From positions 3,422,001 to 3,486,000 of the forward strand of contig NC_089990.1 in assembly GCF_036417845.1 (NCBI RefSeq): a DNA stretch of 64,000 nt, in the 5' to 3' direction. Positions 24,001-41,191 of the stretch are shown in pieces. The notes beneath the pieces were generated by a model. The model did not search any database, was not told the origin of the DNA, and saw only the letters and a list, made by a program, of their open reading frames with translations. The stretch's first letter is position 1. Every line of letters starts with the position of its first letter. The position numbers and the translations under genes were made by a program. The stretch is from Apteryx mantelli (Eukaryota; Chordata; Aves; Apterygiformes; Apterygidae).

Positions 24001-25440
24001 GGGCCGTGGGGGTATCGGCGTCCTCGCCGGGCTGCGATCCCCTTCCTTCTTCTTTCCCTGCACAGGAGAAGGTGAAAGGATTTCCATCGGTTTTCCGTCT
24101 TCGCTGTCCCACGGCAGGCGGCTTGCTTGCCCGGCGTACCTTGCCAGCGGCGGCGTGGGAACCCATCCCCGAGGGCTCAGGCTTGGGATGGGGTTCCGAG
24201 CTCGGAAGTGGCCAGCAAGGGATCCCACGGGAGTCTGCTCTTCCAGGGCTGCTCCGGGACCCCCTGCTCTGCCCCAGCCCCGTTCCAGCCGCGAGAGCTG
24301 GAGGAGGCGTTGGGCCGCGGTCGGCTTCCCGCCTTGGAGACCCCGCGATGGAGCTTCCTTGGAGCTTCCCGCCTTGGAGCCCCGGCGATGGGAGCAGTTT
24401 GCAGAGCTGCACCTTGGGGCAGGGCAGGTTTTACCCCTTGTCTTTCCTGGGCCGATTCCTGCGGGACGCCGGGTGCTTGGGGGGGAAGGGGCCGTGACCA
24501 CAGGTCCCGCATCCCCGGGTGGGAAAGCAGCCGGGAGCCCTGGCCGCGCCGGCTGCCTCCGTCCCCGGCCCTCGCCGCCGCCGGGGGGGCACCGGCCCCC
24601 GGCAGGCAGAAGAGACGGCGTTTTGTTCCCCGCGGCGGCGCACACAGGGCCCCTTTCAGCGCGGCGGGAGGAGGCCGATGGCAGCTGGCGGCGCGGGGAA
24701 CAAAGCGCCCCGTTGATGCCGCAGCGCAGCGCTGCCCCGGCCGGGCCACGGGGTGGGAGGGAGCGGGATCGGGGCCGGAGGCCCACGCAGGAGCAGCAGT
24801 GGGATCCGCTGCAAATTGGAGCAGTGCCGGGCTCCGGTTTGGGGCTGGGAGGAGATGGGGGGGGGGGGGGATGCAGGGGCTGGGAGCATCCTCCTGGGGC
24901 CAATGCCCTCCAACGGGGCTTTTCCAAGGAGCGACACCCGAGCGAGGAGCTGCTACGGAAACCTGCTTTTAAGGGTAGCGGTTTTCGCCGGGGGGGGCGG
25001 AAGGCACCCCCCAAACTTCCCACGCCGGCGCTGCACGACCCGCCGGTGCAACCGGCCCGCGGCCGGGACTGCCAGGACGTGCAAGGACCCTGCCCGTCGC
25101 TTCGCTGTGCTCATCCCGTAGGAGCCGCGGTGCACAGGGCTTCCTAAAAAACCCCCAGCTTCCTCTGGGTGGTCGGAGGAGAAACAAGGGTTTTAAGGGC
25201 TTCCCCAGCAGGGAAGGATGTTTTTGGTCTCGGGGCCGGGGGCTGAGGCGGGAAGGAGGCTGGCGGAGCCGGCAGGGGCTGTGAGCCCCCGTGTGGGGCG
25301 GGTGAGCGGGGCTCGGCCGGGACCTGCTTCCACCACTGTGTCCCTGTCCCTTATTTCAGGAGCGGGGGGGGAGAGGGAAGGAGGCCAGCACAGCGGGCGG
25401 ACGGACAGACGGACGCACGTCTCCTCCAGCATGTCCTTAA
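21061..25440. other. intergenic between convergent RAB9B and PLP1
   Basis: About 4.4 kb that turns very GC-rich after 22300. Frames up to about 390 codons (23981-25147 plus, 23920-25023 minus) overlap on opposite strands and have Pro/Arg/Gly-rich, domain-free translations. I see no gene, repeat family or RNA here. Confidence 0.5.
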
Positions 25441-25446
25441 TTTTAA

Positions 25447-25477
25447 TTTATTTTCCTTAATTTTATTTTAATTTATT
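25447..25477 (-). terminator. PLP1: PLP1 poly(A) signal cluster
   Basis: Three AATAAA hexamers on the minus strand (plus-strand TTTATT at 25447-25452, 25462-25467 and 25472-25477) lie within a tandemly repeated CCTTAATTTT unit. They fall about 1.56 kb after the PLP1 stop codon. This suits the long 3' UTR known for PLP1 messages. Confidence 0.55.
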
Positions 25478-25616
25478 TTCCTTAATTCTTATAAAATACA
25501 TCTTGTAAGATAAGGCTCTAAAAACTTGCTCCTTTGTTTTTTTATTGCTTGTTAACGAGTTGAAGTTCTAGATCAGAAAGGAAGGAAACACTTTCAGTTG
25601 ATTAAGTCTCTTGTGC

Positions 25617-25655
<39 letters not shown>

Positions 25656-27034
25656 TGGGTGTGGGTGTGAGGTCCGGGGACACGGGTGGGAAGGAGGAGC
25701 TGGTTATTTGCTGTTAAATCGACACCAAAAAATTTTAAAAAACAACCAAAAACCACCCCAGCAAACCCCCTGAGAGAGCGAGCAAGCGAGCGTCCGTGTG
25801 TCTTGCCCGACCTTGTCCGGTGTCTCCCGCCCCCGGCATCCCGGCCCGTTCCGGCCGCCTCCGCCCGGCGGCTCTGCCCCCGCATCCGCGCTCCTGCTGA
25901 AACAGGCGCTTACGAAAATAATGATCGTACAGACCAAAAAAAAGACAAAAAATTATGGTGCTAGATCCGTGCAGGATGGAGCGTGCCCCCGACGGGAGCC
26001 GCTCCAATAAATAAACTCGAAGCCTGGCGTTACGGAGAGGTGGGCAAAGAAGGAAACCGAGGAGCAGCTGGCGGGGGGCACCGGCACCAGCGTTTCGGCA
26101 GGATGCAGGGAGGCACCGCGTGCCCGGGGAGCGCCCGGAGTGGGGGAAACGTCTCCTCCGGCCACCCACGGGCGTTTCCGCAGGAAAAGCCCCAGGATTT
26201 AGGCCCTGAGCTCTGCGCCCTCCTTCCCTGCTGGGCGCCTTCGCGCGGGGACCGAGACGCGGCCGCTGATCCCACGCGGGGCCGTTGTCCCACTCGCGGG
26301 CGACGAGGAGAAAACATGCGGGAAAGGGGAGACGCTACGGACACTACGGACACTACGGACGCGAAACGGCTCGAGGCAGCGAGGAGGGACGCGCGGGGGG
26401 GCCCGAAAGGCTCGTCCTGCGCCTGCGAGCGGGGCTGCTCCGGCGTCCCCACCGCCCGGGGCTGCTTTCCAGGGCGGCTGCGTCGGGCACACGGGCGCTA
26501 TCGGCATCGGGATCAGCGCTCTCTTCGCCACGGGAAGATCCTTGCCCTAAACTCCCTTTGCCTCGGCTGCAGCAGGCGACGTGGGGCGAATTCACCTCTC
26601 TTCGCTAGGGGACAGGGGGGGAAAACCCTCCGTCTCTTATCCTCCATCTGGGGGTGGTGACCGCAGGCGGCTCCGGCAGAGCGTCCGGCAATGGCACCGG
26701 CACGAGGCCGACTTCCTTTTCCCGCTCGGGAGGCTCTTCCTGGCGGAGCAGCCCACGCCGAGCCGTGCCGGCCGGCGGCGCGGGGGCCCTGCTCTCCTCC
26801 TGCCGCCGCGGCCGGGCTCGGCCGCCGAGAGAAAAGTGCACGGGGAGGTGTCCACGGCTGGGAAGCTCTCGGAGGCGAGGGAGGAAGAGGAGGGGAGGGC
26901 GGCGGGGAAGGCAGGGTTAACGCGGGAGGGAGGCCGGGCGGCTGCAGTGTTAAAGCCTCGGGGTTAGCGCGGAGAAGGGCGGTTTTGGGGGGTTTTTTTT
27001 TTGCCGGCTCGCTGGGCGCCGCCGCGGCGCAGCG
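25478..27034 (-). other. PLP1: PLP1 3' UTR (inferred)
   Basis: Sequence between the PLP1 stop and the AATAAA cluster. It mixes AT-rich blocks (25700-25760, 25910-26030) with GC-rich stretches, and near 26332-26360 a triplicated GGACACTAC motif. There is no competing gene. An earlier minus-strand poly(A) hexamer is not obvious. The assignment depends on distance and strand only. Confidence 0.45.
25616..25665. repeat. (GT)n microsatellite
   Basis: About 16 uninterrupted GT units flanked by GTGC and GTGGGT variants, inside the inferred PLP1 3' UTR (so CA-rich in the transcript). Confidence 0.95.
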
Positions 27035-30051
<3,017 letters not shown>

Positions 30052-30240
30052 GGCGCCTGGCGTCGGCGAGCTCCGCGGTGCGCGGGGCGCTGCGGCGGCG
30101 TGGGTCTGGGGCCGGCGGGACCGCGGGGCGCCTGCCTGCGCCTTCGCCCTCCGCTCTCCCCTCTGGGCAGCTGCCCGCTCCGCCGGCAGGGAAAAGGGCT
30201 CGCTGATTGACAGCCGCCCCCCTTAAAGGCAGCGGCCCCC
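30052..30240 (-). promoter_or_regulatory. PLP1: PLP1 5' UTR and promoter
   Basis: Upstream of the ATG (minus strand) lies GC-rich leader sequence. A TATA-like TTTAAG (plus-strand CTTAAA, 30222-30227) sits about 170 nt upstream of the ATG. Transcription would then start near 30190-30200, giving a leader of about 140-150 nt. Homopolymer C and CCT repeats follow at 30230-30315. The start site is inferred. Confidence 0.45.
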
Positions 30241-30529
30241 CCCCCTCCCTCCCTCCTCCTCCTCCTCCTCCTCCTCTCCCCCCCCCCGGCGGCACCCCCC
30301 CCCCCCCCCCCGGCGGCACCCCTTGCCTGCCGGGCGCCCTGCGCTGGCTCCGGGCCTCTGTGCGGGGTTGGGGGGGGGGGGGCGATTTTGCAAAAGAGAA
30401 ATGGCCCCGCGGGGTCCCTGGGGTGCCCCATATGCAGCACGGCCCCCCCCCCAGCACCCACGGCCCCGAGCACCTGCCTGTTTGGGTGCTGCTTGCCCCA
30501 GGGTTGGGGCAAGGTGTGTGTGGGGGTCC

Positions 30530-31380
30530 CCAGGCGACGGCTCCCCTGGATGTCCCTGGCTCCTGTGCGTGTCCCCAGCTCCCTTGGGTGCCCCTGGCTC
30601 CCCTAGGTGCCCCGAGCTCCCCTGGGTGCCACCAGGTCCCATGGATGTCCCCAGTGCCCATGGGTGCCCCGGTTTCTCTGGGTGCTCCCAGCTCCCTTTG
30701 GTGCTCCCAGTTCCCCCTGGTGCTCCAGTTCCCCTGGGTGTTCCCAGCTCCCGGGATGCTCCCATGGCTGCCCCAGCTCCCTTGGGTGCCCCTGGCTCCC
30801 CTAGATGCCCCAAGCTTCCCTAGATGTCCCCAGTGTCCATGGGTGCCCCTGGTTTCTCTTGGTGCTCCCAGCTCCCTTTGGTGCTCCCAGCTCCCAGGAT
30901 GCTCCCAGATGCTCCCGTGGGTGCCCCAGCTCCCTTGAGTGCTCCTGGTTCCCCTAGGTGCCCCAAGCTCCCCTGGGTGCCACCAGGTCCCATGGATGTC
31001 CCCAGTGCCCATGGTTGCCCCGGCTTCTCTGGGTGCTCCCAGCTCCCCAGATGCCCCCAGATGCTCCTGTGGGTGCCCCAGCTCCCTTGGGTGCCCTTGG
31101 CTCCCCTAGATGCCCCAAGCTTCCCTAGATGTCCCCAGTGCCCATGGGTGCCCCTGGCTTCTCTGGGTGCTCCCAGCTCCCCTGGGGGCTCCCAGCTCCC
31201 CAGATGCCCCTGTGGGTGCCCCAGCTCCCTTGGGTGCTCTCGGGTCCTCTGGGTGCTCCCAGCTGCTGTGGGTGCCCCCAGCTCCCTTAGGTGTCCCAGC
31301 TCCTCCGAGTGCTCCCAGCTGCCTTGGATGCTCCCAGCTCCCCTGGGTGCTCCCAGCTCCCCCGGGTGCCCCCAGACACC
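30530..31380. repeat. minisatellite with higher-order structure, CCCAGCTCCCTTGGGTGC family
   Basis: About 850 bp of 18-22 bp units (CCCAGCTCCCCTGGGTGCCC variants). Longer blocks containing CCATGGATGTCCCCAGTGCC recur around 30650, 30820, 30990 and 31130, so there is a second, longer period. It lies 300-1150 bp upstream of the PLP1 start, between the divergent PLP1 and GLRA4 genes. Confidence 0.93.
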
Positions 31381-34300
31381 CCGGCCACGGAGCCGGCACC
31401 GGGCCGGGGAAGCCTGCAGAGGGCAACAGGCCGCTGCCAGCGCGGCCGCGGGGACAAAGCGCCGCTGTGCGCCCTCAATGCCCCGCGCGGTGCCAGGCGG
31501 CCCCGGGGCTGGCACCCGCATGCGGCTGGCACCCGGCCCCCCTCGCCCCCCCCCCCCCCCCACCCCACCCCGGCGCCCCACCGCTCGCTCCGGAGCGGGG
31601 CCGGGAGGGAAGAGCCGCGCGGGGAGCCGGGAGCTCCGCCACTGCTGCGGCGGCCTTGGGTGACTCCCTTAGCCTGAGCCGCCTCGCCACGGCCCCGGGA
31701 GCGTCCCAGCCCCAAAACGTTCCCCTAGGGAACAACATTTGGATGGTCAGGAGTGAAAAATCTCCAGAGGCGGATGCAAAGCCGCTGCCTTTCCCAGGGG
31801 GTCACAGGGACCTGGCGGCTGCAGCTTTCTTAGCCGCTCCGGCAGCGCCCCGGCACGCGCGGGGAAACGGGGCTGCGGGTTCCCCCCGCGGAAACCCGCG
31901 TGGTGCCGATGGTGCTTCCCTGCAGCACTCCATGGATTTGGTCCTTTGGGAACGGCCGCGGAGGCCGTGAGCCATCACGGGGGGGGGGGGGGGGGGGGGG
32001 GATTTCTGCCCCGAGGGGCTTCGCGCTTTGGCAGCCGCCGCTCGCCTTGGCGCCCTTCAGCCTCCTTGTCCCGCTTTGGTTTTTCCCTATTTGGTCTCAT
32101 TTTGACATTGGAGGGGAGACGCGCTGGGGGGGGGGGGGGGGGGGCTGCTCCCCCCCTTGCGATTCCGGCCAAAACGCTGCCTTTTCGCCCGTTTTTCCCG
32201 CGGGTTTGCAGCTCTCCCCCCCGCGGGACACCGGAGCCGGCGGCCCCTTCCCGTGCCGTCACGCCGCCGAACCTCGCCTCTATTTTTAGGCGGCCGCTTG
32301 CAGCGCGAGGCTCCGCTCGCCCGGTCGCTTCTGCTGAGTTCGGCCGTCCTTCCTCGCCCGCCTCGCTGCACCCGTCCGGCGGGCAAAAATACCCGGAGGA
32401 GGCGGCGGCGGCGGCCGCTGCCGGCCCCAAGGACGCCCGGGAGAGCCCGGCTGCCCCCGCCGCCGCCGCCCGGCCCGGCCTGTGCTATTTGTATTCCCCC
32501 GCTGCTGCAAGGCTGCAAAACGTGCTAATAAAAATTAAATTAAAAAAAGAAAGAAAAAAAAAAAAGAAACGCGGTTGGCAGAGCGTGACGGAGGCCGGGG
32601 AGGAGAGCTGAAGGGCGGACGGACGGGCGGACAGGCAGGTGTCAAGGGAGGGCAGAGGAAGGGCTGGATCTGCCGGAGCGGAGCCGGTGGGACAGAGGGT
32701 GAGGGATGCGGAGTGCAATTTGGAGAAAAAGTGGTGTTGAGCTTTTTTTTTTCCTCCCCCCTCCCAATGATTTTCCAGCAGATTTGCCTTTCACGTCCCC
32801 TGACTTTCTCCTTGCTTTTGCTCCGCAGAGGAGGGCGAGCAGGCGCCGGGCGCTGATGCTCTCCGGGCCGCTTGCTGCCCCGCTCCCGTTTGCCTCCCAG
32901 AAAATCCCGAGAGGCAAAGGCAAGTGTCCGTGTGCCTGCTCGGCACCGCACTGCCCCCCCCCCCCCTTTATTTCTTGCTGCCCAAAGGACTCGTTTCAAA
33001 AAGCCGGGGTGCAAAATGCGGGGGTTTTCCAGCCCGGCTCCAAAGCAATTCCCATCATTTTGGGCCACACAGCAATTGCACAACCCTCCTTCCCCCCCCC
33101 CCCCCCCCCTTGCAGCTGGTCTGCGTGGAAATAAGGGGTTAACGCTGCACTGGTGCATCGCTCCGGGTGTTACATTCCCGCGCCGGGCGCTCGGTGCCAG
33201 GCGCTGCACAGCCGCGATTCCCCGGCAGCAGCCGTTCGCCTCCGGGCGCCTGCGCCGGCTCCGCTCCCGGCCCCCAGCGGTTCTTTGGACGCTTATATCT
33301 GAATTAAATCCCCCCCTCCCGGCGTGCCCAGCTTGCCAAGGCCGCGGTGCCGTGGGTGCCGTGGGTGCCGTGCCGTCCCCGGGCCCCCACGGGCTGCGAA
33401 AGGCGAGTGGGTGCAGCCGGGCCGTGTTTCCGAGCCGGGGCAGTGCTTTCCCGTGCCGTGGAGCCCGGAGCCCGGCTCTGCAGGAGAGCGGAGGCGCATG
33501 TCCCCGCGCAGACCCGCGCAGCGCCGTGCAGTCCCCTGCACCTTCCCGTTCCCATGGCCTGTGCATGGGGAAAAAAATCCTCACCCCCCCCCCCATTTAC
33601 TTTGTGCCCTCCGGAGCAAGAGGGATGCAGGCATCGCCCTGCCTGGAGCGTGCGGTCTGCAAGGGTCTGCACGGGCTGCAAAAGTCGGGGAGAGGAGAGG
33701 AGAGGACGGGGGAGACCCCAGGGCAGGGGAGGTGGGGGTGAGCGGTCGGGGGGGGGGGACACACGGGTGGCTGATGGCCCTTGTCAGGCTCCTGCCCGAT
33801 TCGGGACAAAAATACCAGTCGGAGCCCGGGCTGCTTCCCTCTCCCTTAGGGCACAGAAAGGTTCAGGGCTTTGGTATTCGGTTTGCTGCTCTCCTTAGAA
33901 ACGGCAGCGACCCCCAGGCTGTTTTCACGGCCTTGAAGGAGAACTGGGATGGGAGGATTAGGAAACAGAAAGGGGAGCTGCCACTCCCGGCGCTCCCGGC
34001 GCTCCCAGCACTCCCAGTGCCTGCATTTGCAGGGCAGGCCGGGAGCCGCTGGGAAGGGAGCTGACCGGGGGGGGGGGGATTGCAAGGCCGGGAGGATGAG
34101 GAGCACCCACTGCCCGCAGCTCTCTGGGTCGCTTTTCCCTTTCCAGCTGCTCCTGGGCACACAAAGTGCTGGAATGGGTTGCTCAAAACCCCCAGCAAAC
34201 CGGAGCCCGCCTGACCCTGCAGCCCTCTCCATGCTTTGGACTCTCCCGGCTTCCTAGCAAAGGGAAAAAAAAACCGATCCAGCCCCCCAGAGGTGCTGGA

Positions 34301-35789
34301 TCCGGGCAGAGTTTGGCCCCGGGGGGCACAGGGACGGATAGGGGGACAGACAGATGGGGGGGGCAAGGAGAGACCGTGGCGCTTTCCTCCCTGCCTGAGC
34401 GGCCTCGGCCCATGCTGCCGCCCAGCAGGCGCTGCCACCGTCTCGGGACACGGCCACGCCGGCGTTCTGCTGCCTGGCGCTTTGCCGCTTGCCGGGAGAA
34501 AAAAAACCACCTAAAACTCTGAGTCAGTGGATCCCAGGGAGAAGCCTGTTTTCAGCATTCCCGAAAATCCCCTGGGCAGGATGCTCGGCGCCTCGCCCAG
34601 GGCTCTGCTGCAGCAGTTCCTGCTCCAGCCCCCGCATTGGCACCACCTCATTTCCCTGCTGGGGCGCCCGGTGCATCCCTTTTCTCCGAGCAGATTCCCA
34701 GCGCTCCCGGGCTCCTGGCACCGGTGGGATGGCTGCACCACCCTCCCTGCACTGCAGCTCCCAGCGGGCCTCGTTAGCCAGGTGCACGCGCTCCTCCCCG
34801 GCCGTGCCTCAGTTTCCCCGCAGGGCGGAGGGGACGCTGCCGGCTCCCCCCCTCCACCTTGTGTCACGTCCGTTTAATCCGGAAAGTCCCGGGAATCGAT
34901 GCTGTCGCGTGCTGCATGTTTGCTTGGTGCCCCAGATCGCCATCGCGGCCCTGTCCGCACTAATGGCAACAGTGGTCGGAGGAGACTCCTCCGCATTCCC
35001 GGTGCCGGGGAGCAGCGGCGAGGTCCCGCACCCGCTTCCTCCCCCCCTCCGCTGCTCGGCACGGCCATCCCGCTGTCACGTTTCCTCGGTGCAGCCGGCT
35101 CAGCAGGCAGCCCTCAAAATCCTGCTTCGGCTCTTCGTGAAGGAGAAGCCAATGCCGAGCCGCCCGGGAACGCTCTCTCCGGCTCCGGCGCGACCTTGCC
35201 CCCCCCGCACCGGAGCCCGCGCCGACTCCCGCCGCAGCTTCTGCCCCCGGCGGTCCCCGGCATCCCTCCCCGAGCGGGAACTCGCACGAATACACGCAAT
35301 GCGCCCGCCGCAGTAACGGAGGTGAAGCGGAACGAGGCGTCCACCGGAACCATTTATTCCGTGCTGCTCTTTTTTCCTGCTCTTTGCATCCTCACGAATG
35401 AGTCTTGGATAGTCTAGGCCGGGGGGCAGCGCTCTGCCCGGCCGCGGGGCCCCGGGGCGGAGGAGTCCGAGGCCGAGCCCGGTCCGCGTTACCCTGTCAA
35501 AAAGCACCCGGGGCCTCCGTTTCCCTCTAGGGAACCCCCGGAGCAGCCGAAAGAGGGGCAGGATTTCTCACGCGCGGAGCCTTCGGGACACGCAGGCACC
35601 GAGGTGTCAGCTCCGAGGGCTGAGCGCCGCCAGGACCGGAGCCCCTTGGGGATCTGCGCCCGGCTGCCTACAGCAGGTGCTGAGCTGGAGCAGACCCCCG
35701 GGACCGCGCAGCCCCCGGCAGGCGGAGGGAGGAGGGAGCCCAGCTGCTCCCCCCCCCCGCTCGGCCTGGCAGCACCTCCAGGCCCCTCC
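31381..35789. other. intergenic between divergent PLP1 and GLRA4
   Basis: About 4.4 kb of GC-rich DNA with poly(G/C) runs (31980-32000, 32127-32145, 33095-33110). An A-rich tract lies at 32525-32572, preceded by AATAAA at 32526-32531. Overlapping frames on both strands are low-complexity. I see no conserved coding exon. Confidence 0.5.
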
Positions 35790-36420
35790 AGCACATCCCT
35801 CCGCCCTGGCGCATCCCTCAACCGTGGGGTCTCCCTCAAACCCAGAGCACCTCTCCACCTCAGAGCATCCCTTGATCCCAGAGTATCCCTCGATCCCAGG
35901 GCATTCTTCCACCTCGGACCATCCCTGGACCCCAAAGCATCCCTCCACCCTGGAGCATCCTTTGATCCCACTGTGTTCCTTGTCCCTGGCACACCCCTCC
36001 GCCCCAGCACATCCCTCAACCCCGGTCCATCTCTCCAGCCTAATGTGTCCCTCCACCCTGGAGCGTCCCTCGATCACAGAGCATCCCTCTGCCCCGGAGC
36101 ATCCTTCCACCCCGGAGCATCCTTCCACCCCGGAGCATCCCTCCATCCCGTGGCATCCCTCCACTCCGGAGCACCCCTCCACCCCGGGGCATCCCTCGAT
36201 CACAGAACATCCCTCCACCCCGGAGCATCCCTCCACCCCGGGGCATCCCTCGATCACAGAGCATCCCTCCACCCCGGAGCATCCCAGCACCCCGGAGCAT
36301 CCTTCCACCCCGGGGCATCCCTCTGCCCCGGAGCATCCCTCCACTCCGGAGCACCCCTCCACCCCGGGGCATCCCTCGATCACAGAGCATCCCTCCACCC
36401 CGGAGCAGCCCTCCGCCCCG
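35790..36420. repeat. 18-bp minisatellite upstream of GLRA4
   Basis: About 35 units of CCCCGGAGCATCCCTCCA and variants (GATCACAGAGCATCCCTC at intervals). Because the unit is a multiple of three, all units stay in frame and leave long open frames on both strands (hexapeptide repeats such as HPSTPE). No start, splice or expression signal suggests that they are translated. Confidence 0.95.
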
Positions 36421-36429
36421 CAGCCCCCG

Positions 36430-36897
36430 GAGGGTCCGGCCTTTCCCCGCCAGCACCGGGCCGGGTCGCGCAGCCCCGGCAGCGAGGCATCAGCGCGGGG
36501 GGGGAGCGGGCTCGCAGGCAGCCCCGCCGCGACCCCGGAGCCCGCGGGGGCGGCGGAGCCCCGTCCCGGAGAGGCGCCTCCCCCGGGCGGCGGCGGCGGC
36601 GGCGGCGAGGGGAAACTGAGGCAGCGGCGGGGCGGCGGGGCGGCGGGCGGCTCCCGGCGCTGCCCCCGCCTCCTCCCGGCGCGGCGGGCGCAGGCTCCTC
36701 CCGGCTCCCGGTGGCCGCAGCCTGCCGGCCCCCCCCCCCCCCCCCCGCGGCGGGCTCCCGCTCGCCCGGGCTATGCGCAGAGGGGCCCGGCCGGGGGCAG
36801 CGGCAGCGGCGCCGGTGCGGCGGGAGCGGGGGAGCCGCCGCCGCCGGCCGGGTCATGCCCGTGCGCCCGGGGCGGCGGCGCTGCTGGCTGCGGCGGG
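36430..36897 (+). promoter_or_regulatory. GLRA4: GLRA4 CpG-island promoter and 5' UTR
   Basis: Extremely GC-rich sequence with many CpGs and GCGGCGG runs immediately precedes the GLRA4 start codon. No TATA box is visible. The transcription start cannot be placed from sequence alone. Confidence 0.5.
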
Positions 36898-40903
<4,006 letters not shown>

Positions 40904-41185
40904 GGGGCCCAGGGGTCCGGGACGGAGCCGCCGGCCCTCGGCCCGATCCCGCCGGCTGCCACGAGCTCCGCATTGGCGCCCCGGGCTGGCACGGGATAGC
41001 AGCAGAGAGCGGGAAGGAAACCCCCCCCCACCCCCCCCGGGCCTTTTCGAGCCCTATCGCCCCGCTTCCCCCCCCCCCGGCAGCCCCGCTCCGGCGCCCC
41101 GAAGGGGAGCATCTTAAATCTGGGCTTAAGGACTCAGCGAGGCTCCCAGCCTTCCGGACCTGGATGTCCTCCGCGCTTTGCAGGA

Positions 41186-41191
41186 AATAAA
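41186..41191 (+). terminator. GLRA4: GLRA4 poly(A) signal
   Basis: AATAAA 283 nt after the GLRA4 stop, in otherwise GC-rich DNA. It defines a short 3' UTR ending near 41210. Confidence 0.7.

Noticed and set aside
23920-25147. Long overlapping frames (367-388 codons) between RAB9B and PLP1
   Set aside because: Low-complexity Pro/Arg/Gly translations on both strands without domain or splice evidence.
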